Source: Streptomyces rubellomurinus
Lineage (GTDB): Bacteria; Actinomycetota; Actinomycetes; Streptomycetales; Streptomycetaceae
Direction of reading: 5' to 3'
Assembly: GCF_000961885.1 (NCBI RefSeq)
Contig: NZ_JZKH01000040.1
Coordinates: 1-64,000 of the forward strand
Length of the DNA: 64,000 bases
Part shown: positions 41,897-50,187 of the stretch, piece by piece
How the letters are laid out: each line of letters opens with the position of its first letter
Numbering within the stretch: the first letter of the stretch is position 1
The notes under the pieces: generated by a model
Seen by the model: only the letters and a program-made list of their open reading frames with translations
Told to the model about the DNA's origin: nothing
The model's database searches: none
Translations under genes and position numbers: made by a program

Positions 41897-42050
41897 GGCG
41901 GGTTCAGCTATTCGTCTGTTCCTCCACGCGTTCAACTCTCCTGGAACGCAAGGATGATTGCAACCGATCGGAAAAATGATCACCACTCAGGCGTGAAAAT
42001 ACTATGGTTCCAGGCCATCCTGACGCGCGAAGGTGATAGCGGCCCGAATT

Positions 42051-42082
42051 CGCTCCGGCCGCGCGAGTGCGCGGCCGGAGCG
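42051..42082. terminator. Hairpin terminator after the deacetylase gene
   Basis: A perfect 14-bp stem (CGCTCCGGCCGCGC and complement) with a GAGT tetraloop, 30 bases beyond the deacetylase stop. Confidence 0.85.
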
Positions 42083-42111
42083 CGCGGGGTGGCACGCGTC
42101 AGCCCGCCGCG

Positions 42112-43392
42112 TCAGCCCGCCGTGCCGAGGAAGGCCTCCCAGCCGCCGGCCGGGGCCTGGCCGACGCCGAGCGAGCGCAGCTTGCGCAGCGTGGACTGGT
42201 CCTGCACCTCCAGCCACTCGACCAGCTGCTTGAAGGAGACCAGCCGCACCTCGGGCTTGCCCGCGATCGTCTTGAGGGTCTGCTCGACGGCGTCCATGTA
42301 GATGCCGCCGTTCCACTGCTCGAAGTGGTTGCCGATGAAGAACGGCGCCCGGTTGCTGTTGTAGGCCCGGTCGAAGCCCGCCAGGTAGGAGTTGGTGGCC
42401 TGGGTGCGCCAGTCGTTGTACTTGGCCGGGTCGCCCTTGGTGCTGCCGGCGGACTGGTTGGCCAGGATGTTGTAGTCCATCGACAGCACCTGGAAGGTGT
42501 GCCCGGGGAACGGGATGCCCTGCAGCGGGAAGTCCCAGACCTTGCCGTCCTGCACCTTCTGCGGCCATATCTGCAGGCCGCCCGGCGAGCTGGCGTCGTA
42601 CTTCCAGCCCAGCTTGGCGATGGTCGGCAGCAGGGCCTTCTGGCCCTCCAGGCACGGCGTGCGGCCGCCGATCAGCTCCTTCTTGTAGTCGAAGGGCAGT
42701 GGGTCGACGTCGGTGAAGCCGGTGTTGGTCCGCCACTGGGTGACGAAGCCGATCGCCTGGTCGATCTCGCTCTGCCAGTCCTCCGGGGTCCACATGTTGA
42801 CCCCGTTCTTGTCCGGGCGGCTGGAGCAGAAGTGCCCGTTGAAGTGGGTGCCGATCTCGTGCCCGGCCAGCCAGGCCTGGCTGACCAGCTTGAGGGTGCT
42901 CTTGACCGCGCCGTCCGACAGGTACGGGATGTCCGAGGCGCCGACCGAGTGCTTCGGCGGGTGGTACAGGTCGGACTTGCCCTTCGGCAGGGCGTAGATC
43001 CCCGACAGGAAGAAGGTCATCGTGGCCTTGTACTGCTCCGCCAGCTTCAGGAACCGGGGGAACTGGCCGTCGTCGGTGCCGCCCGCGCCGTCCCAGGAGA
43101 ACACCACGAACTGGGGCGGGCGCTCGCCCGGCTTGAGCTTCTCCGGCTTGGGCTGGTTCGGCTGCGGGCCGGTGTCGGCGTTGGAGCCGTCGCCGATCGG
43201 GGTGCCCTTGGGCACCTGCGCCTTGGTCGGGTCGCCGGTGGCGCCCTGCGGGGTGCCCGCGTCGCCGCCGGGCGGCGCGGACGAGGAGCCCTGGCCCGAA
43301 CCCGACCCGCCGCTGGAACAGGCCGCGACCGCGCCGAGGGCGGCGGTCGCGGCGGTCGCACTGAGCACCGTCCTGCGCGAGATCTTGGTCAT
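42112..43392 (-). CDS. Exported polysaccharide-deacetylase-like lipoprotein
   Basis: 426 residues. The leader SRRTVLSATAATAALGAVAAC shows a twin-arginine motif and a lipobox Cys25. A Gly/Ser/Pro-rich linker follows, then a deacetylase-like barrel: FSWDGAGG near 99, a metal-binding pattern HEIGTHFNGH, GGRTPCLEG, and a C-terminal NHFEQWNGGIYMDAV segment. Probably removes acetyl groups from a surface polysaccharide. ATG 43392 follows GGGGAG. Adjacent to cslA, so it may modify the tip glycan; this is inference. Confidence 0.85.
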   Translation of the reverse strand: MTKISRRTVLSATAATAALGAVAACSSGGSGSGQGSSSAPPGGDAGTPQGATGDPTKAQVPKGTPIGDGSNADTGPQPNQPKPEKLKPGERPPQFVVFSWDGAGGTDDGQFPRFLKLAEQYKATMTFFLSGIYALPKGKSDLYHPPKHSVGASDIPYLSDGAVKSTLKLVSQAWLAGHEIGTHFNGHFCSSRPDKNGVNMWTPEDWQSEIDQAIGFVTQWRTNTGFTDVDPLPFDYKKELIGGRTPCLEGQKALLPTIAKLGWKYDASSPGGLQIWPQKVQDGKVWDFPLQGIPFPGHTFQVLSMDYNILANQSAGSTKGDPAKYNDWRTQATNSYLAGFDRAYNSNRAPFFIGNHFEQWNGGIYMDAVEQTLKTIAGKPEVRLVSFKQLVEWLEVQDQSTLRKLRSLGVGQAPAGGWEAFLGTAG

Positions 43393-43773
43393 GGTCTCCC
43401 CTGGTTGCCGACGCCGGTGGGTGAGGCGGCGGGGGCCGCACCGGTCAAATCGGGCAATTGATGAACATTCCGCCGCAAGCATGTCATGTGGTCGAAGCCG
43501 CCACCAAGGCCGCCCGGGGGTCGCCCGAGCTCGGCCGAGGTCGCCCGGGGGTCGCCCGGGGTCGTACGGCTCCGACGACGGTGTACACGCCGGACGGGCC
43601 GGTCCGGGCTGCGGCGACCGGTCGTCTGTTGCCGTCCTGTGACGCTTCGCTCGCCGCACCGCCAGGGCAGTACGGTACCGCCGGTCCGTCCGGATCGGTC
43701 AGGGTTCGTCAGCGGCCGGTAGGATCCGTCGCCCGTCCGGGCAGACTTCCGGCCGCGGCCCCCGGGGCCGGCC
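43393..43773. other. Intergenic stretch, 381 bases
   Basis: Between two minus-strand genes. It holds an AT-richer patch (43450-43490) that is the likely deacetylase promoter, repeats of GGGGGTCGCCCG at about 43516-43565, and a GC-rich inverted repeat near 43752-43772 after the DedA stop. No gene seen. Confidence 0.5.
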
Positions 43774-44388
43774 TCAGAGCGCAGCCAGCCGCCGGTTGCG
43801 GCGCACCACGCGGGCGATCGCGGTGCTGATCGCGGTCGCCGCCGCGCAGGACACCGCCATGCTCAGCCAGGCCGTGTCGAACCAGTGGCTGTTCAGCCAG
43901 CCCAGCGTCACGATGTACGCGGCCCAGACCAGCGCCGCCACGGCCGACCAGCGCAGGAAGCGGTGCGGATGCGCGGGGGAGTGCCCGATGGCCACGTCCA
44001 GCACCGTCCGCCCGCCCGGGACGAACCGGGCGATCACCACCATCGCGGCGGCCCCGCCGTGCGGGCGCTCGACCAGCGCCTGCTGGACCCGGGCCACGCT
44101 CGCCGCCAGCTTCGGCCGGCGGGCGAGCCGGCGCTGCAGCAGCGGCGCGCCGCGTCTGGCCAGGTGCAGCAGCAGGACGTCGCCGAGGAAGGAGGCCACC
44201 GCCACGCCCAGGCCGAGCAGCACCGGGGCGCCGTCGATCCGCGCCGTCTTGAGCACGGCCAGGATCACCAGCGTCCCGCTGGGCAGGAACGGCAGCAGGG
44301 CGTCCCCGAGCACGGCGCACAGCGCCAGGGCGCAGATCCACGAGGATCCGATCGCCGCCACGAAGTCCAAGGCCCTAACTCCCTCCAC
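43774..44388 (-). CDS. DedA-family membrane protein
   Basis: 204 residues, about five hydrophobic segments. The DedA/SNARE-associated motif is seen in DALLPFLPSGTLVILA, LGDVLLLHLARRG and ARFVPGGRTVLDVAIG (the FxPGxR signature). DedA proteins act in undecaprenyl-phosphate and phospholipid flipping and envelope homeostasis. ATG 44388. Confidence 0.92.
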   Translation of the reverse strand: MEGVRALDFVAAIGSSWICALALCAVLGDALLPFLPSGTLVILAVLKTARIDGAPVLLGLGVAVASFLGDVLLLHLARRGAPLLQRRLARRPKLAASVARVQQALVERPHGGAAAMVVIARFVPGGRTVLDVAIGHSPAHPHRFLRWSAVAALVWAAYIVTLGWLNSHWFDTAWLSMAVSCAAATAISTAIARVVRRNRRLAAL

Positions 44389-44762
44389 CGCCGCCCGGGG
44401 GAGCAGGTGGCTGCTGGGTCAACGCTAGCGTCTCGACTTTTCATGCCCTGAAGCACCCCGGGGAAGCCGCGGTTCCCGGCCAATGCGTGAACGGACGGTC
44501 CCGGCGCGGTGTTCCTGCGCGGTGTTCCCACACGTCCCCTCCACCACGGCACGAGCCCCCCCCCGGGGCGAGGTGCCGCACGCAACGCCCGCCCTTCCGG
44601 ATCCTTGCCGGGTCCGACGCCGGACGGCGGGAACAGCGGGCCCGCGGCGGTGGTTGACCCCGGTCGGCAGCAGCGACCGCGGGGCCACCCGAGCCCGTGC
44701 GGTCGCCGACGACGGGAGCCGGCGGCCAGGCCGGCCCGAGGACAGCCCGGAGGACGGACGGC
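44389..44762. other. Divergent intergenic stretch, 374 bases
   Basis: Promoter region between dedA (minus) and the flavin oxidoreductase (plus). It contains a direct repeat GCGCGGTGTTCC at about 44505 and 44519 and runs of C. No gene seen. Confidence 0.5.
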
Positions 44763-45869
44763 ATGACCAGCGAGGACCAGCAGACGCACGGAACCGGGCC
44801 GGGAGCCGAGGCGGCGATCCGGGGCACCGCGCGCGGCACCGCCCCCGCCCCGCTCTCGATCCTCGACCTCGCCACGGTCGGCTCCGGCTACACCCCCGCC
44901 GAGGCCCTGGCCGCCACCACGACGCTGGCCCGGGAGGCCGAGCGCTGGGGCTACCACCGCTTCTGGGTGGCCGAACACCACGGCATGCCCGGCGTGGCCA
45001 GCTCCTCCCCGCCCGTCCTGCTCGCCCACCTCGGCGCCCGCACCACCACCCTGCGGCTCGGCTCCGGCGGCGTCATGCTGCCCAACCACGCCCCGCTGAC
45101 CGTCGCCGAGCAGTTCGGCCTGCTGGAGGCCCTGCACCCCGGCCGGATCGACCTCGGCCTCGGCCGTGCCCCCGGCACCGACCCGGCCACCGCCCGGGCG
45201 CTGCGCCGCGGCCGCACGGACGGCCCGGACGAGTTCCCGCAGCAGCTCGCCGAGCTGACCCACTTCCTTGACGGCGACTTCCCCGCCGGCCACCCGTACC
45301 GCGGGCTGACCGCCGTCCCCAAGGGCGAGGGCCGCCCGCCGGTCTGGCTGCTCGGCTCCTCCGGCTTCAGCGCCCAGCTGGCCGGCCGCCTCGGCCTCCC
45401 GTTCGCCTTCGCCCACCACTTCAGCGGCGCCAACACGATCCCCGCGCTGGACCTCTACCGCTCGTCCTTCCGCCCCTCCGCGGTGCTCTCCGAGCCGTAC
45501 GCGCTGATCGGCGTGACGGCCGTCGCCGCCGACGACGAACCGGCGGCCCGCCGCCTGGCCCGCTCCGCCGCCCTCGCGATGCTCCGGCTGCGGCGCGGCA
45601 CCCCCGGCCCGATCCCCACCCCGGAGGAGGCGGAGGAGTACCCGTACAGCCCGGCCGAGGCGGACTTCGTCGACACCTGGTTCGAGAACGTGGTGCTCGG
45701 CGCCCCCGGCCGGGTCGCGGACGGCCTGGAGGCGCTGCGCAAGCGCACCGGCGCGGACGAGCTGATGGTCACCTCGCACGTCCACGGCCACGAGGCCCGG
45801 CTCCGCTCCTACGGCCTGATCGCCGAGGCGTACGGCCTGACCGCGTCCGTTGCGGAGGCGTCCGCTTAG
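44763..45869 (+). CDS. LLM-class flavin-dependent oxidoreductase
   Basis: 368-residue luciferase-like (alpha/beta)8 protein: LSILDLATVGSGYTPAEAL, WGYHRFWVAEHHGMPGVASS, RLGSGGVMLPNHAPLTVAEQ, and LGLGRAPGTDP, as in the MsnO8/YtbJ type of FMNH2-dependent monooxygenases. ATG 44763 follows GGAGGAC. Substrate unknown. Its stop overlaps the stop of the convergent c-di-GMP gene by four bases. Confidence 0.92.
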   Translation: MTSEDQQTHGTGPGAEAAIRGTARGTAPAPLSILDLATVGSGYTPAEALAATTTLAREAERWGYHRFWVAEHHGMPGVASSSPPVLLAHLGARTTTLRLGSGGVMLPNHAPLTVAEQFGLLEALHPGRIDLGLGRAPGTDPATARALRRGRTDGPDEFPQQLAELTHFLDGDFPAGHPYRGLTAVPKGEGRPPVWLLGSSGFSAQLAGRLGLPFAFAHHFSGANTIPALDLYRSSFRPSAVLSEPYALIGVTAVAADDEPAARRLARSAALAMLRLRRGTPGPIPTPEEAEEYPYSPAEADFVDTWFENVVLGAPGRVADGLEALRKRTGADELMVTSHVHGHEARLRSYGLIAEAYGLTASVAEASA

Positions 45870-47851
45870 GAGGCGGCCGCCGGCCGGCCCTCGCGCAGTA
45901 TGGCCGCGACCAGCTCGGCCTCGCCCGGCCGGGCGAAGTACCAGCCCTGGGCGGTGTCGCAGCCGGTGAGCCGCAGGCGCTCCGCCTGGGCGGCGCTCTC
46001 GATCCCCTCGGCGGTGACGGTCAGGCCCAGCGTGTGGGCCAGCTGCACCATGGCGCCGACGATCTGCTCGTCGGCGTCGCTGCGCCGGGCCCCGGGCCCC
46101 GGGAGGTTCGGCCGGGCGGCCGGGGCCGGGTCCCGGAAGCTCTTGATGAAGGTGCCGTCGAGCTTCAGCACGTGCACCGGGAGCCGGGACAGGTAGGCCA
46201 GGTTGGAGTAGCCGGTGCCGAAGTCGTCGATCGCGATCCGCACGCCCATGTCGGCGAGCGCCTGGAGGGCCTGCGAGGGCCGGCCGCCCGGGCCGAGCAG
46301 GGCGCTCTCGGTGATCTCCAGCTGGAGCAGCCGGGCCGGCAGCCCGGTCCGCTCGAGCGCCCGGGCCACGTCGGCGACCACGTCGGAGTCCCAGATCTGC
46401 CGGGCGGCCAGGTTGACGCTGACGAAGGTCTCCGTCTCGGGGAACTCGGTCAGCCACCGCCGCGCCTGCCGGCAGGACTCCTCCAGCACCCACTTCCCGA
46501 GCGGCACGATCGCGCCGGACTCCTCGGCGAGCGGGATGAAACGGTCCGGCGAGAGCGTCCCGTAGCGGGGGTGCCGCCAGCGGACCAGGGCCTCGGCGCC
46601 GTGCACGGTGCCGTCCGCCAGGCCGACCAGCGGCTGGTACTCGATGGTGAACTCGCCCCGCTCCAGGGCCGGCCGCAGCGCGGTGGCGAGCAGCTGGCGG
46701 GTGAGCTGGTGGGCGCCGCGGTCCGGGTCGTAGAGCGTCCAGCGGGCGCGGCCGTCCGCCTTCGACCAGTACAGCGTGGCGTCGGCGTCCTTGACCAGGT
46801 CGGTCGGGGTGGTCTCGTGCACGGACCGCTCCACCACGCCGACGCTGGCGGTGACCACCAGCCGGTGCCCGGCGATGTCGAAGGGACGTTCCAGCAGCTC
46901 CAGGATCCGGGCGGCCACCGCCGTCAGCTGCTCGTTGCCGAGGCTGTCGGTGACCAGGAGGGCGAACTCGTCGCCGCCCATCCGGGCCACCAGCGGGGCG
47001 CCGGGGCCGGTGAAGCCGCTGCGCAGCCGGGCGGCGACGGCGATCAGCAGCTGGTCGCCGATGTGGTGGCCGAGGGTCTCGTTGATCGCCGCGAAGCCGT
47101 CGAGGTCCAGGTAGCAGACGCCCACCCGGCGCCCGTCCGCGCTTCCGGAGCCGTCGGCCGTCGCGTCCGCGGCGGTGAGGCAGGCGGCGTCGAGCCGTTC
47201 GAAGAAGGACGTCCGGTTGGGCAGCCTGGTCAGCGGGTCGTGCAGCGCCTGGTACTCCAGGCGGTCGCCGAGCCGGCGCTGCTCGGTCAGGTCCTCCACC
47301 AGGGCGAGGATGTAGAGCGGTTCGCCGGCGCCGTCCCGGATCAGCGAGACGGTGAGCTTGCTCCACACCGTGTGGCCGGCCCGGTGCCGGAGCTGCTTCT
47401 CCACGCGGAACCGTTCCCGCCCGCCGTCGACGAGCTCCGGGAACAGGCTGCTCGGCATGCCCTCCGGGTCGACGATCTCGTGCAGGTGGGTGCGGACCAG
47501 CTCGCCGACGCTGCGCCCGACCAGGGCGGCGAAGGCGGGGTTGACCTCGATGATCCGGTCGTCGGGCCCGATCAGCGCCATGCCGATGACGGCGTCGCAG
47601 AAGGCGGCGCGGAACCGGGACTCGCTGGCGCGCAGCGCGGCCAGCGGGGCCGCCTCGCCGGACGGGTCGGACGGGCTGGGGTGCGCGCCGCCGGTGAGCG
47701 GGGCCGAGCAGGTGGGGCAGAGCAGCACCTCCGGCTCCTCCAGCGTGCCGCAGGCCGCGCCCGCGCCGGCCGTGCCGGGGCGGTGGTGTGGTGGCTCCTC
47801 GTGCTGCACGCCCGAGTGGTGTGCGTCGGCCCCCTCGTTCTGGCCCGGCAC
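45866..47851 (-). CDS. PAS-GGDEF-EAL cyclic-di-GMP enzyme
   Basis: 661 soluble residues: a CPTC pair near 45, PAS/PAC at about 75-195, diguanylate cyclase with an intact GGDEF near 290, and phosphodiesterase with intact EAL (Glu420), ITESALL, DDFGTGYSN and LKLDGTFI. Both halves look active. The layout is that of RmdA, a Streptomyces c-di-GMP enzyme controlling development. GTG 47851 has GGGAG 6 bases upstream. It probably sets c-di-GMP and so BldD activity; identity to RmdA is not proven. Confidence 0.93.
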   Translation of the reverse strand: MPGQNEGADAHHSGVQHEEPPHHRPGTAGAGAACGTLEEPEVLLCPTCSAPLTGGAHPSPSDPSGEAAPLAALRASESRFRAAFCDAVIGMALIGPDDRIIEVNPAFAALVGRSVGELVRTHLHEIVDPEGMPSSLFPELVDGGRERFRVEKQLRHRAGHTVWSKLTVSLIRDGAGEPLYILALVEDLTEQRRLGDRLEYQALHDPLTRLPNRTSFFERLDAACLTAADATADGSGSADGRRVGVCYLDLDGFAAINETLGHHIGDQLLIAVAARLRSGFTGPGAPLVARMGGDEFALLVTDSLGNEQLTAVAARILELLERPFDIAGHRLVVTASVGVVERSVHETTPTDLVKDADATLYWSKADGRARWTLYDPDRGAHQLTRQLLATALRPALERGEFTIEYQPLVGLADGTVHGAEALVRWRHPRYGTLSPDRFIPLAEESGAIVPLGKWVLEESCRQARRWLTEFPETETFVSVNLAARQIWDSDVVADVARALERTGLPARLLQLEITESALLGPGGRPSQALQALADMGVRIAIDDFGTGYSNLAYLSRLPVHVLKLDGTFIKSFRDPAPAARPNLPGPGARRSDADEQIVGAMVQLAHTLGLTVTAEGIESAAQAERLRLTGCDTAQGWYFARPGEAELVAAILREGRPAAAS

Positions 47852-48242
47852 GGCATGCTCCCGTCCGCTGCTGACGCTCGATGCTGGTCAGGCCGGCCGA
47901 ACGGGGCTCCGGCGGCCGGCTCCGCACTCTGTCGCGGTCCTCGGAGTCGGTCCGCCGGCGGGGCGCCCGCCGTGGGGCGCTGTCGCGCGGTGACCCGCGT
48001 GAAGAACAGGGCGCTGCGGCCGATCATAGGCCGCGACGGCAACGCGCGGTGACCGCCGCCAGGGTGATTCAACCGCTTTGTGATCATGTGTGGCGGTATG
48101 CGCGCACGCTCCCGGTGCACATCACATGACGTGCGCCGGGAGTGTGCGCGCCGAAGCCGCGCCCCCGGGCGCCGGTCGCGCGCCGGAACGGGCCGGATCG
48201 GACGGGCGCGTCCGGCGGGGGCTCGCGCCCCCCCCGGAGGGG
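47852..48242. other. Intergenic stretch, 391 bases, with long inverted repeat
   Basis: Between two minus-strand genes. A hairpin GGGGGC/GCCCCC at 48217-48232 directly follows the osmC stop. A larger 21-bp inverted repeat with two wobble pairs and a 10-base loop is at 48100-48151. AT-richer sequence at 48010-48095 may hold the promoter of the c-di-GMP gene. No gene seen. Confidence 0.6.
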
Positions 48243-48668
48243 TCAGCCCAGCGAGGCCGTCAGGGTGATGGTCGTGCCGGTCAGGGCCTGGCTGACCGGG
48301 CAGTTGGCCTTGGCGTCCTCGGCGGCCTTGACGAAGCCGGCCTCGTCCAGGCCGGGCACCTCGCCGACGACGGTCAGGTGGATGCCGGTGATGCCCTTGC
48401 CGGGCTGGAAGGTGACGTCGGCCTTGGTGTGCAGCTTGGCCGGCGGGGTGCCGGCGCCGGTCAGGCCGTTCGAGAGGGCCATCGAGAAGCAGGCCGAGTG
48501 GGCGCCGGCGATCAGCTCCTCCGGGCTGGTCTTCCCGTTCGGCTGCTCGGCGCGGGCCGGCCAGGAGACGGGGAACTCGCCGATCCCGGACGAGTCGAAG
48601 GTCACCAGGCCCTTGCCGTCGAGCAGGTTGCCTTCCCACTCGGTGTGCGCGGTGCGGGTGGTTGCCAC
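48243..48668 (-). CDS. osmC: OsmC/Ohr-family peroxiredoxin-like protein
   Basis: 141 residues with the two catalytic cysteines: Cys60 in AGAHSACFSMALS and Cys123 in KANCPVSQAL. Reduces organic hydroperoxides. The pattern TSPEELIAGAHSACFSM fits OsmC rather than Ohr. GTG 48668 is used because GGAGG lies 8 bases upstream; an ATG further up overlaps that site. Confidence 0.93.
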   Translation of the reverse strand: MATTRTAHTEWEGNLLDGKGLVTFDSSGIGEFPVSWPARAEQPNGKTSPEELIAGAHSACFSMALSNGLTGAGTPPAKLHTKADVTFQPGKGITGIHLTVVGEVPGLDEAGFVKAAEDAKANCPVSQALTGTTITLTASLG

Positions 48669-48908
48669 GATCGGTACCTCCATCACTGGGGGGACTGCTG
48701 ATACGGGGACTGCGGGGTCGTCGCATCCGGTCATGCGCGCAACAGCCTACGGGCCGTGCGCGCACCACCGGTCCAGCGACGTGTCCGGATGCTGGAACCG
48801 GGCCGTCCGGCATGGGGATCCGGAGCGGGTGCCCTGTTAGATTTGCCCGGGCCCGAGCCCGGCCGCCGTACGGTCGGGCGCCCCACCCAGACACCGGGAG
48901 CCGCCCCG

Positions 48909-49244
48909 ATGACGGACCACCCCACGACCCCCGCCGCCGGCCCGACCGAGGGGATCGACGACGCCGTGCGGGCGGAGCTGACCAGCCTGCGCGAGAGCAT
49001 CGACAACATCGACGCGGCCGTGGTCCACATGCTGGCCGAGCGGTTCAAGGCGACCCAGCGGGTGGGCCGGCTGAAGGCCGAGCACAAGCTGCCGCCGGCC
49101 GACCCGGTGCGCGAGCGGGACCAGATCAAGCGCCTGCGCGAGCTCGCCGCCGGGGCGAAGCTGGACCCGGTCTTCGCCGAGAAGTTCCTCAACTTCATCA
49201 TCGCCGAGGTGATCCGGCACCACGAGGCCATCGCCCGCGCCTGA
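48909..49244 (+). CDS. Chorismate mutase (AroQ type)
   Basis: 111 residues, all-helical AroQ fold: LTSLRESIDNIDAAVVHMLA, ERFKATQRVGRLKAEHKLPPADPVRE, and a last helix FLNFIIAEVIRHH. Converts chorismate to prephenate for Phe/Tyr synthesis. Active-site Arg, Lys and Glu positions are present (Arg27, Arg44, Lys55 region). ATG 48909 follows CGGGAG. Confidence 0.92.
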   Translation: MTDHPTTPAAGPTEGIDDAVRAELTSLRESIDNIDAAVVHMLAERFKATQRVGRLKAEHKLPPADPVRERDQIKRLRELAAGAKLDPVFAEKFLNFIIAEVIRHHEAIARA

Positions 49245-49346
49245 CCCGCCCCGGGATGTCGGGGGCGGCTAAACGCCCGATTTCTCCACGCTCCGGGGTT
49301 GGCGTAGCGTGCAGGTTTCCCCAGCCGGAGAGGTGGAGCAGCGACG

Positions 49347-50147
49347 ATGGCGGTGAACCTGCCCGAAACGCCCAGCGGGTCCGACCCCGGTCCGGCCCCG
49401 GACGTCGCCGCCGAGGCCGCCGGGCGTCCCGCTCCCGGTGGCCGGGCCGAGGCCCGGCGCCGTGCCCGCGGCATCCGCGGCCGGAAGGCCGGGCGGCCGG
49501 GGCGCAGGCCCCGGCCGTGGTGGATCGAGCTGCCGGTGATGGTGGTGGTGGGCCTGGCGGTCGCGCTGCTGATCAAGACCTGCCTGTTCCAGGTGTTCAC
49601 CATCCCGTCCGGCTCGATGGAGAACACGCTGCGGGTCGGCGACCGGGTCGGGGTGAACAAGCTGGCGCCGCTGACCGGTTGGAAGCCGGAGCCGGGGCAG
49701 CCGGTGGTGTTCAAGGACCCGGGCGGCTGGCTGCCGCCGCAGCCCGCCGACTCGAACCCGCTGACCGGCGCGGCGAGTTCGGTGCTCTCCTTCGTCGGGC
49801 TGGTCCCGCCGAAGGACGACAACTACCTGGTCAAGCGGGTGATCGCGACCGGCGGCCAGACCGTGCAGTGCTCGGGCACCACGCTGACCGTGGACGGGAA
49901 GAAGGTCGACGAGCCGTACCTGCACCCCGGCGACGACTCCTGCGCGGGCCTGGACTTCGGCCCGGTGACGGTGCCGGCGGACCACATCTGGGTCGAGGGC
50001 GACCACCGCAGCGACTCGGCGGACTCCCGCTACCACCAGCGCGGCCCGGGCGGCGGCGCCGTGCCGGTGGACAACGTGGTCGGTCCGGTCGCGGCCGTGG
50101 TGTGGCCGGTCGGCCACTTCGACTGGTTCGGCTGGGTCGGTCGCTGA
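49347..50147 (+). CDS. lepB: Type I signal peptidase
   Basis: 266 residues: a basic N-terminal tail, one membrane helix at about 60-78, the catalytic serine in PSGSMENTL (Ser90) and the general-base lysine in YLVKRVIATGG (Lys163), then box E GDHRSDSADSRYH. Cleaves Sec and Tat signal peptides outside the membrane. ATG 49347 follows GGAGAGGTGGAG. A tandem repeat starts right after the stop. Streptomycetes carry several; this one is apart from the usual cluster. Confidence 0.94.
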   Translation: MAVNLPETPSGSDPGPAPDVAAEAAGRPAPGGRAEARRRARGIRGRKAGRPGRRPRPWWIELPVMVVVGLAVALLIKTCLFQVFTIPSGSMENTLRVGDRVGVNKLAPLTGWKPEPGQPVVFKDPGGWLPPQPADSNPLTGAASSVLSFVGLVPPKDDNYLVKRVIATGGQTVQCSGTTLTVDGKKVDEPYLHPGDDSCAGLDFGPVTVPADHIWVEGDHRSDSADSRYHQRGPGGGAVPVDNVVGPVAAVVWPVGHFDWFGWVGR

Positions 50148-50151
50148 CCGC

Positions 50152-50187
50152 CTGGCTGATCGTCTGGCTGATCGCCTGGCTGATCGC
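50152..50187. repeat. Three tandem 12-bp units (CTGGCTGATCGC)
   Basis: Three copies, one with a final T, exactly fill the gap between the signal peptidase stop and the convergent EamA stop. Confidence 0.88.

Larger units (their letters stand above)
41779..42111. other. Upstream region of cslA, 333 bases
   Basis: No gene. Beyond the leader helices, boxes of the form GTTCC(A/G)G recur: GTTCCGGAAC at 41821, GTTCCAG at 41876, CCTGGAAC at 41940 and GTTCCAGG at 42007. An AT-rich patch at 41945-42005 is the likely promoter zone. A terminator hairpin for the deacetylase lies at its far end. Confidence 0.55.

Noticed and set aside
43516..43565. GGGGGTCGCCCG repeats as a CRISPR or attachment site
   Set aside because: Short, imperfect and without spacers; simple GC-rich repetition.
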